From: Astragalus membranaceus
Lineage: Eukaryota; Streptophyta; Magnoliopsida; Fabales; Fabaceae
Assembly: GCA_039519185.1 (NCBI GenBank)
Contig: CM076848.1
Coordinates: forward strand, 60,042,778 to 60,106,777
DNA: 64,000 bases
Reading direction: 5' to 3'
Notes under the pieces: generated by a model
Told to the model about the DNA's origin: nothing
The model's input: only the letters and a program-made list of their open reading frames with translations
The model's database searches: none
Translations under genes and position numbers: made by a program
Shown here: piece by piece, positions 55,974 through 64,000 of the stretch
How positions within the stretch are numbered: position 1 is the stretch's first letter
Layout: every line of letters begins with the position of its first letter

Positions 55974-57257
55974 GGGTAGAGGCCGTGGCCGTGGTGGCCG
56001 TGGTGGTGGAAGAAATAGGAGCAACAATATGCTGCCCTATCAAGAATCAAACATTCCTCTAAGAAAGAAGATATACCTTCTTCAAGTAAGACAAATTCTT
56101 ACAAAGATACAGTGATTAATGATAATCCTGTTAATGAAGTCACAGAATATTGTGAAAATCCAATCACTGAAGACATAATGTATGTCGAAGAAGATGATAT
56201 GGAATTGACTCCTAATGATGGATGGTCAATTAAAACAAGATACCTCGAATCTAGAGGATATCCTGGACTTAATGGTAAGTCTAGACCACATTTAGAAGTT
56301 TTACTTCGAGTTACTGAATCAGTAACTATAACTCATTATCATCAGAATAATAATCCTGATAATTTTATTAATTACAGTAAATGTCATATCAATAAGATAT
56401 TGACACCCAGAGAATGGGGATTAAATCCAAATGGAGATAAAGCAATTAAAATTGCTGAAGATAAATATGTTTACTTCAATTATTGGGATTATATCCAAGC
56501 ATTTACTTTGGCTTTTTATTATCAAAATCCAAAGAATAAACACTCTTGGTTTTTCAGTGCTAATCCAGAAATTCTGGCTAAACCAATACCACAATGGTTT
56601 TACAATTGGTGGAGAAAAATTGGTTCTTCGGTAGAAATTCTGCCAGAAAACTTATTGAATTTATATAATTCTTGGTCTGATCATAATCCTTTATTTTTGA
56701 AAAATGCCTCAAAAATGATCACAGGACAAGGTCCTTGTTTCTTTTTTATCAAATTTCAAATTCCTTGGATTTGGAGATGGGCAATTACCGTTACAAGGAA
56801 CAATTACAATGATCCAATCCTTAGAAGACATTTCTTCTCAAAATGGTGGAATAAAATTGACAACGAAGACCTCCATAAAATGGAAGTAAAAATCAAAGAA
56901 GCTATTGCCGAAGACCAGAAGGTTCCAAAAGGGCAATTTGGCCAAGGACTTGATATGTCCCATTTAAAAAATTATTATCAAAAGATTCATCCTAATGAAT
57001 CTGAGGAGAAAATTATGGCTAGAACTCTAGACCATATAAAAAGTCAATTCTTCAAAACTTTTGAAGTCAATGAAGAAATTGCTTCTATGAAAACCAGTTC
57101 TTCTATGAAGACAAGTTCATCACATGGATCCATGGATTCAAATATTTTTGAATCTTTAGCTGGAGAATCTCAGCCAGAGCCTTCCCCAGAAGACTATTGG
57201 GACTCCCTAATTGAAGCAATGATTCAACAAAAGAATAAGGGAAAAAACAAAAATTAA
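55957..57257 (+). pseudogene. Viral ORF C, broken by a 61-bp deletion
   Basis: Starts ATG at 55957 inside the end of ORF B. After ACATTCCTCT (56060) a 61-bp stretch present in the other copies (62781-62841) is missing, which shifts the frame. The original frame is open again from about 56070 to the stop at 57257, including the acidic C-terminus (SLAGESQPEPSPEDYW) lost from the minus copy. Confidence 0.85.
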
Positions 57258-57611
57258 TTAATTAATTAATTAATTAATTGGTGTCGGCAAGAATTGTCTC
57301 GGCAATCATCCTATCCTTGCATAGTGATTTTCCACAATTGGAAAAGGTGGAGATAATACCCTTCCACTGTCGGCCACTAATGAAAAAGGTGGAAAAGGTG
57401 GAGAAAAATTCCACTAAGCAATAGTGCTTCTACTATGTATTTTTGTTTTTAGCTATGCTGTCATTTTTAATGCGTCGATGGGGCCCCAAGTGTACCCGGC
57501 ATTAATTATGATGTTTTGTAATTTTCTACTTTTACTGTTTTCTTTTTCTTTTACCGGTTACCGGTTGTAATAGTTAGTATTTACTGGCTTAAATAGTAAG
57601 CCTTAGCCTTC

Positions 57612-57620
57612 TATATAAGG
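57612..57620 (+). promoter_or_regulatory. Viral TATA box, plus array
   Basis: TATATAAGG about 355 bp after the ORF C stop and 255 bp before the first primer-binding site. Upstream lies ACCGGTTACCGGTTGTAA (57551-57568), a short direct repeat that could be a regulatory site. This promoter would read into the leader and copy 2. Confidence 0.7.
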
Positions 57621-57875
57621 CAACCATGCCTTAGTTGTAAAATACCACCGAACACAACTACGACATATAATAAATTTTCCTTCCTTATACTCTCTCTCTC
57701 TCTTCCACGCTCCTACTTTCTTTTCAATAATTTCAAAATCCTCTTCAATCAAAGAAGTCTTCCGTGCAATCAACCACGCTCTGAAGTTTATTAAAGGTAC
57801 AATTCTTTTATTAATTAATTTTGGTAAGGCTACTCAAATGAGTAGCTAGATTATTGTTGTGGTAGACGAGGTAAA

Positions 57876-57888
57876 TGGTATCAGAACC
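57876..57888 (+). promoter_or_regulatory. tRNA-Met primer-binding site, mutated copy
   Basis: TGGTATCAGAACC: one change (A for G) from the sequence complementary to the 3' end of plant initiator tRNA-Met. In plant pararetroviruses this site primes minus-strand DNA synthesis. Confidence 0.8.
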
Positions 57889-58180
57889 ATTCCCAGGGTG
57901 AAGTAATTATTCATATGAAATTAGAAAATGCTGAAATATCTTATTTGTGTATTTTTTGGTGTTTCACTTTGATGAAACATTGATACACAAAATGTTTTTA
58001 GTGTGTGTTCGTACAATCATCGTTTTTTGCCCAGAAGAGGCGTTTTGAACAAGATGATTTCTGTTGAACACTTTTTTGCTAAAAACCTCTGTGGCATCTT
58101 TGATTTAGGAGAAATCCTTATTTCCCTTCGGGTTGAAATTTAAACAGAAATGTTTGCAAAGATGACAAATAAGATATTTA

Positions 58181-58375
58181 GAGTATAGTATTTTCATAAG
58201 TTCAATTATTTCACTCAGAAAGGGTCTGGTCCTGTATCTCAATTAGAGTATAGTATTTTCATAAGTTCAATTATTTCACTCAGAAAGGGTCTGGTCCTGT
58301 ATCTCAATTAGAGTATAGTATTTTCATAAGTTCAATTATTTCACTCAGAAAGGGTCTGGTCCTGTATCTCAATTA
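58181..58375 (+). repeat. 65-bp tandem repeat, three units, in the leader
   Basis: Units start at 58181, 58246 and 58311 (GAGTATAGTATTTTCATAAG...CTGTATCTCAATTA). The same sequence occurs once, unrepeated, just before ORF A (from about 58760). The repeat sits exactly between the two leader copies and probably arose during the same event. Confidence 0.95.
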
Positions 58376-58454
58376 AATCTATTCTTTTATTAATTAATTT
58401 TGGTAAGGCTACTCAAATGAGTAGCTAGATTATTGTTGTGGTAGACGAGGTGAA

Positions 58455-58467
58455 TGGTATCAGAGCC
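58455..58467 (+). promoter_or_regulatory. tRNA-Met primer-binding site, intact copy
   Basis: TGGTATCAGAGCC, a perfect match to the expected complement of initiator tRNA-Met. It lies 380 bp upstream of ORF A. The minus-strand copy's outer border falls in the corresponding site. Confidence 0.9.
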
Positions 58468-58846
58468 ATTCCCAGGGTGAAGTAATTATTCATATGAAAT
58501 TAGAAAATGCTGAAATATCTTATTTGTGTATTTTTTGGTGTTTCACTTTGATGAAACATTGATACACAAAATGTTTTTAGTGTGTGTTCGTACAATCATC
58601 GTTTTTTGCCCAGAAGAGGCGTTTTGAACAAGATGATTTCTGTTGAACACTTTTTTGCTAAAAACCTCTGTGGCATCTTTGATTTAGGAGAAATCCTTAT
58701 TTCCCTTCGGGTTGAAATTTAAACAGAAATGTTTGCAAAGATGACAAATAAGATATTTAGAGTATAGTATTTTCATAAGTTCAATTATTTCACTCAGAAA
58801 GGGTCTGGTCCTGTATCTCGTTTATCCACAACAATTTTATCTCGTC

Positions 58847-59305
58847 ATGAATATTGATGATAATGATCATCCCGTATCTAGGGAAGAATGGTTAGAAGCT
58901 AGGCATCGAATGCTTAACAAAGAAATATTTAAAATTGAATTGCGTCTCTCTGAGTTCGCAGCCAAGCGAGACAATTGGCCTCGTGATTCTGAACGATATA
59001 ACTACTATAACGATGTTTATAATGATTTAGCAAAATATTCTGCTATGCTAGGAACTAGAATTTGTTCCCAACCTATTAATTCAGCCATTAGGGGTGAGTT
59101 AAATGAGCTTCGTAATAATAACGAGACTCGTTTGTTTTTATCAGAAAACCATATTAATATAGCCCCTAGTAATTTGCATGAAGCCTCTACATCCCAGCAA
59201 ATAGATGAGCAAGAGGCCATAGAAAATATTGTTGCTATTGAAAAAACAAATTTTATCAGAAGAAGAATTCTTAAAGTAGGGAATCACCTACATAACCAGA
59301 AATGA
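58847..59305 (+). CDS. Viral ORF A, copy 2
   Basis: 152 residues, identical in sequence to the minus-strand ORF A. ATG at 58847 is the first long-frame start after the leader. The stop is 13 nt before the ORF B start, so ORF B translation would need reinitiation or leaky scanning if both are read from one RNA. Function unknown; see the minus copy for the description. Confidence 0.72.
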   Translation: MNIDDNDHPVSREEWLEARHRMLNKEIFKIELRLSEFAAKRDNWPRDSERYNYYNDVYNDLAKYSAMLGTRICSQPINSAIRGELNELRNNNETRLFLSENHINIAPSNLHEASTSQQIDEQEAIENIVAIEKTNFIRRRILKVGNHLHNQK

Positions 59306-59318
59306 GTTTCCATATAGG

Positions 59319-62300
59319 ATGAACTCTAAAATAGATTACTCCCCTGGGAGCAAGATGAGAGAACTCATTAGTGGAGAATTCCAACTAGATAGATATGCCG
59401 AATTTAGGCAATGGTATTTTAAGAAATTCTCATCTTATGAACTAAATAAGTTCAAAGATGATTATTATGAAGAGTTGACCATAACTCAGGATTATATTCC
59501 TTTTGTTAAATGGTTTGCAAATTATTTTGTTAATAAAGTTAAAAATGAAGTTTTAATCCTCCAGCCAAATAGTTGGGAAACTACCCTAGAACAAGAGAAT
59601 ATAGAAGCCAGATCTTTTATTTTTCTCAAAGGGATAGAAAGTAAACATGTTACTATTAAAGAATTAAGTTCTTTAATTAAAACCCAGAATTACACCAAGG
59701 TGTTTTTGGATAATTTAGAAGAGCAAATAATCTCTCTTAAAAAAGATTTATTATCTTTAAAAGAAATGTTTGAAAAACAAATTTTTCAACAGAAATTAAT
59801 TCTGGATAATATGAACAAGTCTAAGGCACCAATGGTTGCTGAAATTCAACCTTCCTTACCTATAGAGGATTCTAAGTTAAAGGAGGATACAAATAGTTAT
59901 TATAATCAATTTGTTTTTGATATGGATAGACCACCTGGCCTAAAAAATAAAAAGCAAAAAAGCTTTAATAACAGAACTTATAAAAAGTTTAATAGAAACA
60001 AGGATATTTATAAATCTCCTAATAAGAAAAAATTCAAAACAAATTTTTATAAAAATAAGCCCAAGCAAGACACTTTCCAGAATAAAGGAAAGAGGAAAGC
60101 CCATAAACTGGACATTACTTGCCACAACTATGACAAGACAAGACATTATGACAACAAATACTGGACTAAAAAAGCCCTGAACGCCTTGGAGGATGGTCAA
60201 TCAAGGACTCAATTAAAAAAGGTTCTATCAATTGATTCTGAATCTGAACAGGACTCTTCAAAGGACATAGAATGTATCAATAATGATACTTCTCCAGGTT
60301 CGAATATTGACAACAATAGCTGTCAATACAATAATTTGAATTATTGGAAATCCATTGTTGAAATAAATGGATTAAATGTTCTTAATAAAGAACATGAAGA
60401 AGCTCAAAAAATTTTGGAGTTTATCACAGACAATAGTCTGAGGAAAAAGATGATGGAATTCCTAATCAAGGAAAGCTCCAGAAAAGAAACGCCTCTAACC
60501 ATAGATGCACCTTATCAGGTAAGTGAGATTTTTTCTAAATATAGAAAATCAAACATTAAAGAAACTCCTGTTTCTATTAATGATTTGAAAAGAGAAATAA
60601 ATCTCTTAAAATCTGATATGGTTCAGATCAAGAAAGATAATATCAGCATATCTTCCTTAAAGATTCCTGGCAACTTAGGAAAAACCCCTTTTTCTATTCC
60701 TTCTGGCAGTAATATTGCTAGTGAAAAATATTTATTACACAGGGTAACTTCACAAAAATGGTTTGTGAAAGTAACTTTGGTAATTAATAAGAATTTTATT
60801 TTAAAAAATGAAGCAGCACTTGTAGACAGTGGTGCTGATCTCAATTGCATTCAGGAAGGTATTATTCCTACAAAATATTTTGAGAAAACCACCCAAGCTC
60901 TTACGCAAGCTGGTGGAAGTCGTTTGGAAGTCAATTATAAACTTTCTAATACTTATGTTTGTAATCAAAATATTTGTTTACCAACTCATTTTATATTAGT
61001 TAAAAATTTAACTAGTAGAATTATTTTAGGTACTCCTTTCTTGCATAATATTATGCCTATTAAAAGTATTGATCAAGAGGGTATCACTACCGTTATTGAC
61101 AATAAAGAAATTATTTTTAATTTTATTACTGATCCTTATACTAGGGTTCTTAATGAGATTAAAAATATTCTTTCTATTAAAGAAAGACAGATATGTTTTC
61201 TTAAAGAAGAAATAAATATTTTCAATATCAAGGATCATCTTAAAAAAGATGAAACTAAGAAACAAATTAAGTTGATTGAACAACAATTTGTTTCTGAGGT
61301 ATGTAATGATTTACCAAATGCTTTTTGGAGTAGAAAACAACATATTGTTTCTCTACCCTATATTGATGATTTTAACGAAAATCAAATTCCTACAAAGGCT
61401 AGACCAGCCCAAATGAATCAAGAATATCTTGATCTTTGTAAAAAAGAAATTAATTCTCTTTTGGAAAAAAGGTTAATTAGAAAATCCAAGTCTTCTTGGA
61501 GTTGCACAGCATTTTATGTAAATAAAAATGCTGAGAGGGAACGAGGTGTCCCAAGATTAGTTATTAATTATAAACCTCTCAATAAGGTTTTGAAATGGAT
61601 TAGATATCCAATTCCCAATAAAAAAGATTTATTGGATAGGCTTAATAATGCCTTGATTTTTTCAAAATTTGATATGAAATCAGGCTATTGGCAAATTCAA
61701 ATTGATGAATCTGATAAATATAAAACGGCTTTTACTGTCCCGTTTGGACATTATGAATGGAATGTTCTTCCCTTTGGTTTGAAAAATGCTCCATCAGAAT
61801 TTCAAAATATTATGAATGATATTTTTAATCCTTATTCGGATTTTATGATTGTTTATATTGATGATGTTTTAGTATTTTCTAAAACTTTTGATCAACATAT
61901 CAAACATTTAAAAACGTTTAAAAATTTGGTTAGACATAATGGTTTAGTTATTTCAGCTCCAAAAATGAAACTTTTTCAAACAAAAGTTAGATTTTTAGGA
62001 CATGAAATTGACCAGGGGACAATTATCCCTATCAGCAGAAGCATTGAATTTGCTTCAAAATTTCCTGATATCATTTCAGAGAAAAAACAATTACAAAGGT
62101 TTCTAGGAAGTTTGAATTATATTTCAGACTATTATGAGAATTTAGCTCAGGATACATCTATATTATATAATAGATTAAGAAAAAACCCAGGTCCTTGGAC
62201 TGAGAAACATTCTCAGGCTGTTCAAAGGATTAAGAACAAAGTAAAATGTTTGCCTTGCTTATCTTTAGCCAATCCTAAATACTTTAAGATAGTAGAAACA

Positions 62301-62693
62301 GATGCTTCTAATTTAGGATATGGAGGTATCCTAAAGCAGGTTGTTCCAGATACAAATAAAGAAGTATTAGTCAGATTCACTTCTGGAAAGTGGAATCCAA
62401 CTCAGTCTAATTACTCAACTGTTAAGAAAGAAATGCTTTCTATTATTAAATGTATTTCAAAATTTCAAGATGATTTATTAAACCAAAAATTTTTGTTAAG
62501 GATTGATTGTAGCTCTGCTAAATCAATCATTGAAAAAGATGTCAAAAACCTTGTTGCAAAACAAATCTTTGCTAATTGGCAAGCTCAGTTATCAGTTTTT
62601 GAATTTGATATCCAATATATTAAAGGAGAAAATAATTCTCTTGCTGATTATTTAACTCGTGAATTTTTGCAGGGAAATGACATCCCCCAATAG
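59319..62693 (+). CDS. Viral ORF B polyprotein, copy 2
   Basis: 1124 residues with the same domain order as the minus copy: coiled coil, basic stretch, degenerate zinc knuckle, aspartic protease (DSGAD), reverse transcriptase (YIDD) and RNase H. Four substitutions distinguish the copies: Asp for Asn in SSKDIECI, Thr for Ile in WFVKVTLVI, Phe for Leu in FSKFDMKSG and Val for Ile in AFTVPFG. The third lies in the conserved RT motif A region next to the catalytic Asp but leaves the Asp itself. Near-absence of decay points to recent integration or ongoing sequence homogenisation. Confidence 0.93.
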   Translation: MNSKIDYSPGSKMRELISGEFQLDRYAEFRQWYFKKFSSYELNKFKDDYYEELTITQDYIPFVKWFANYFVNKVKNEVLILQPNSWETTLEQENIEARSFIFLKGIESKHVTIKELSSLIKTQNYTKVFLDNLEEQIISLKKDLLSLKEMFEKQIFQQKLILDNMNKSKAPMVAEIQPSLPIEDSKLKEDTNSYYNQFVFDMDRPPGLKNKKQKSFNNRTYKKFNRNKDIYKSPNKKKFKTNFYKNKPKQDTFQNKGKRKAHKLDITCHNYDKTRHYDNKYWTKKALNALEDGQSRTQLKKVLSIDSESEQDSSKDIECINNDTSPGSNIDNNSCQYNNLNYWKSIVEINGLNVLNKEHEEAQKILEFITDNSLRKKMMEFLIKESSRKETPLTIDAPYQVSEIFSKYRKSNIKETPVSINDLKREINLLKSDMVQIKKDNISISSLKIPGNLGKTPFSIPSGSNIASEKYLLHRVTSQKWFVKVTLVINKNFILKNEAALVDSGADLNCIQEGIIPTKYFEKTTQALTQAGGSRLEVNYKLSNTYVCNQNICLPTHFILVKNLTSRIILGTPFLHNIMPIKSIDQEGITTVIDNKEIIFNFITDPYTRVLNEIKNILSIKERQICFLKEEINIFNIKDHLKKDETKKQIKLIEQQFVSEVCNDLPNAFWSRKQHIVSLPYIDDFNENQIPTKARPAQMNQEYLDLCKKEINSLLEKRLIRKSKSSWSCTAFYVNKNAERERGVPRLVINYKPLNKVLKWIRYPIPNKKDLLDRLNNALIFSKFDMKSGYWQIQIDESDKYKTAFTVPFGHYEWNVLPFGLKNAPSEFQNIMNDIFNPYSDFMIVYIDDVLVFSKTFDQHIKHLKTFKNLVRHNGLVISAPKMKLFQTKVRFLGHEIDQGTIIPISRSIEFASKFPDIISEKKQLQRFLGSLNYISDYYENLAQDTSILYNRLRKNPGPWTEKHSQAVQRIKNKVKCLPCLSLANPKYFKIVETDASNLGYGGILKQVVPDTNKEVLVRFTSGKWNPTQSNYSTVKKEMLSIIKCISKFQDDLLNQKFLLRIDCSSAKSIIEKDVKNLVAKQIFANWQAQLSVFEFDIQYIKGENNSLADYLTREFLQGNDIPQ

Positions 62694-64000
62694 GGGTAGA
62701 GGCCGTGGCCGTGGTGGCCGTGGTGGTGGAAGAAATAGGAGCAACAATATGCTGCCCTATCAAGAATCAAACATTCCTCTAATAGGGGATTGGACTACTG
62801 TTCATAGAAACAGAAACCTGTTACAATTAACAGGGTCACAAAAGAAAGAAGATATACCTTCTTCAAGTAAGACAAATTCTTACAAAGATACAGTGATTAA
62901 TGATAATCCTGTTAATGAAGTCACAGAATATTGTGAAAATCCAATCACTGAAGACATAATGTATGTCGAAGAAGATGATATGGAATTGACTCCTAATGAT
63001 GGATGGTCAATTAAAACAAGATACCTCGAATCTAGAGGATATCCTGGACTTAATGGTAAGTCTAGACCACATTTAGAAGTTTTACTTCGAGTTACTGAAT
63101 CAGTAACTATAACTCATTATCATCAGAATAATAATCCTGATAATTTTATTAATTACAGTAAATGTCATATCAATAAGATATTGACACCCAGAGAATGGGG
63201 ATTAAATCCAAATGGAGATAAAGCAATTAAAATTGCTGAAGATAAATATGTTTACTTCAATTATTGGGATTATATCCAAGCATTTACTTTGGCTTTTTAT
63301 TATCAAAATCCAAAGAATAAACACTCTTGGTTTTTCAGTGCTAATCCAGAAATTCTGGCTAAACCAATACCACAATGGTTTTACAATTGGTGGAGAAAAA
63401 TTGGTTCTTCGGTAGAAATTCTGCCAGAAAACTTATTGAATTTATATAATTCTTGGTCTGATCATAATCCTTTATTTTTGAAAAATGCCTCAAAAATGAT
63501 CACAGGACAAGGTCCTTGTTTCTTTTTTATCAAATTTCAAATTCCTTGGATTTGGAGATGGGCAATTACCGTTACAAGGAACAATTACAATGATCCAATC
63601 CTTAGAAGACATTTCTTCTCAAAATGGTGGAATAAAATTGACAACGAAGACCTCCATAAAATGGAAGTAAAAATCAAAGAAGCTATTGCCGAAGACCAGA
63701 AGGTTCCAAAAGGGCAATTTGGCCAAGGACTTGATATGTCCCATTTAAAAAATTATTATCAAAAGATTCATCCTAATGAATCTGAGGAGAAAATTATGGC
63801 TAGAACTCTAGACCATATAAAAAGTCAATTCTTCAAAACTTTTGAAGTCAATGAAGAAATTGCTTCTATGAAAACCAGTTCTTCTATGAAGACAAGTTCA
63901 TCACATGGATCCATGGATTCAAATATTTTTGAATCTTTAGCTGGAGAATCTCAGCCAGAGCCTTCCCCAGAAGACTATTGGGACTCCCTAATTGAAGCAA
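62677..64000 (+). CDS. Viral ORF C, copy 2, open to window end
   Basis: Starts ATG at 62677 within the last codons of ORF B (17-nt overlap). It lacks both lesions seen in the other copies: the 61-bp stretch is present and the 7-nt duplication is absent. It stays open for 441 codons to the window edge. Composition: RGG-type N-terminus, acidic segment (DIMYVEEDDMELTPNDGW), tryptophan-rich core, a lysine/glutamate-rich helical region and a serine/acidic C-terminus. Unrecognised family; candidate roles (capsid, movement, transactivator) cannot be separated by eye. Confidence 0.75.
   Translation, partial: MTSPNRGRGRGRGGRGGGRNRSNNMLPYQESNIPLIGDWTTVHRNRNLLQLTGSQKKEDIPSSSKTNSYKDTVINDNPVNEVTEYCENPITEDIMYVEEDDMELTPNDGWSIKTRYLESRGYPGLNGKSRPHLEVLLRVTESVTITHYHQNNNPDNFINYSKCHINKILTPREWGLNPNGDKAIKIAEDKYVYFNYWDYIQAFTLAFYYQNPKNKHSWFFSANPEILAKPIPQWFYNWWRKIGSSVEILPENLLNLYNSWSDHNPLFLKNASKMITGQGPCFFFIKFQIPWIWRWAITVTRNNYNDPILRRHFFSKWWNKIDNEDLHKMEVKIKEAIAEDQKVPKGQFGQGLDMSHLKNYYQKIHPNESEEKIMARTLDHIKSQFFKTFEVNEEIASMKTSSSMKTSSSHGSMDSNIFESLAGESQPEPSPEDYWDSLIEA

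Larger units (their letters stand above)
55051..58380 (+). mobile_element. Endogenous pararetrovirus, partial plus-strand copy 1
   Basis: Starts in the middle of the reverse transcriptase and continues through RNase H, ORF C (deleted) and the promoter to a first leader. It is followed in the same orientation by copy 2. The RT-to-RT distance to copy 2 is 6720 bp, including a 579-bp leader duplication and lacking a 61-bp ORF C deletion, which gives a unit of about 6.2 kb. Confidence 0.88.
57794..58846 (+). repeat. Duplicated viral leader
   Basis: About 57796-58245 is repeated at about 58380-58820 (offset 579 at the primer-binding site), so ORF A of copy 2 is preceded by two leaders and two priming sites. 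Shared landmarks include TGAGTAGCTAGATTATTG, TGATGAAACATTGATACAC and CCCAGAAGAGGCGTTTTG. Confidence 0.9.
58381..64000 (+). mobile_element. Endogenous pararetrovirus, plus-strand copy 2 (runs off the window)
   Basis: Leader, ORF A, ORF B and ORF C are all open as far as visible; the window ends inside ORF C, 38 nt before the position of the stop in copy 1. At the protein level ORF A is identical to the minus copy and ORF B differs at about four residues. The array may continue to the right. Confidence 0.9.

Noticed and set aside
48916..64000. Interpretation as a tandem LTR retrotransposon
   Set aside because: No integrase, no LTR pair with TSD, and the border lies in the primer-binding site; the repeated leader is explained by tandem viral units.

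Overview
The window is repeat-dense nuclear DNA of a flowering plant. Evidence includes plant-type introns, a plant L1 LINE, MULE, CACTA, hAT, Harbinger and Helitron transposons with clean target-site duplications (TSDs), very large solo LTRs, plant mobile domain (PMD) coding sequence, and an endogenous pararetrovirus array. The large LTRs and MITE styles suggest a papilionoid legume, but that is inference. I see no intact ordinary host gene. Host-derived coding sequence survives only as fragments: SurE-like phosphatase, receptor kinase, NYN nuclease, NPC1, PDI-like and beta'-COP.

Layout. 1-3.4 kb: a CACTA terminus (292) and a four-exon minus-strand SurE-like fragment. 3.5-9.6 kb: an L1 LINE with both ORFs open but its 3' end cut off at 9597, where a 414-bp segment begins that recurs at 11461. 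10-15 kb: AT-rich DNA with long (AT)n tracts, an RLK exon and MITE/LTR remnants. 15.3-16.6 kb: MULE with a perfect 9-bp TSD. 18.9-19.5 kb: frameshifted NYN-domain gene. 20.1-21.9 kb: Helitron. 21.7-23.3 kb: 804-bp tandem duplication. 23.0-29.7 kb: a MULE carrying a PMD gene, split by a 4.4-kb solo LTR and abutted by a hAT MITE (29.7-30.4 kb). 31-36 kb: copia and LINE fragments, a second Helitron, a long-TIR foldback MULE with a (CTT)n tract, and another MULE. 36.8-41.9 kb: a CACTA transposon with fragments of at least three host genes. 42.1-44.4 kb: second solo LTR. 44.9-45.1 kb: SINE. 45.5-48.6 kb: Harbinger-type MITE with a nested non-autonomous LTR retrotransposon full of tandem repeats.

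48.9-64.0 kb is the most notable part: an endogenous caulimovirid-like pararetrovirus, genome unit about 6.2 kb. It lies as one near-full-length minus-strand copy joined head-to-head to a plus-strand array of at least one partial and one further copy that runs off the window. Each unit has ORF A (152 aa), ORF B (1124 aa: coiled coil, degenerate zinc knuckle, aspartic protease, reverse transcriptase, RNase H; no integrase) and ORF C (about 453 aa, arginine/glycine-rich start, unidentified), plus a TATA promoter and a tRNA-Met primer-binding site. The outer boundary falls inside the primer-binding site next to an (AT)n tract, as expected for integration of linear or gapped viral DNA. I recognise no movement protein, so the assignment to a genus is open.

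The elements do not form a pathway. The region reads as layered insertions, and the TSDs allow much of the order to be worked out.
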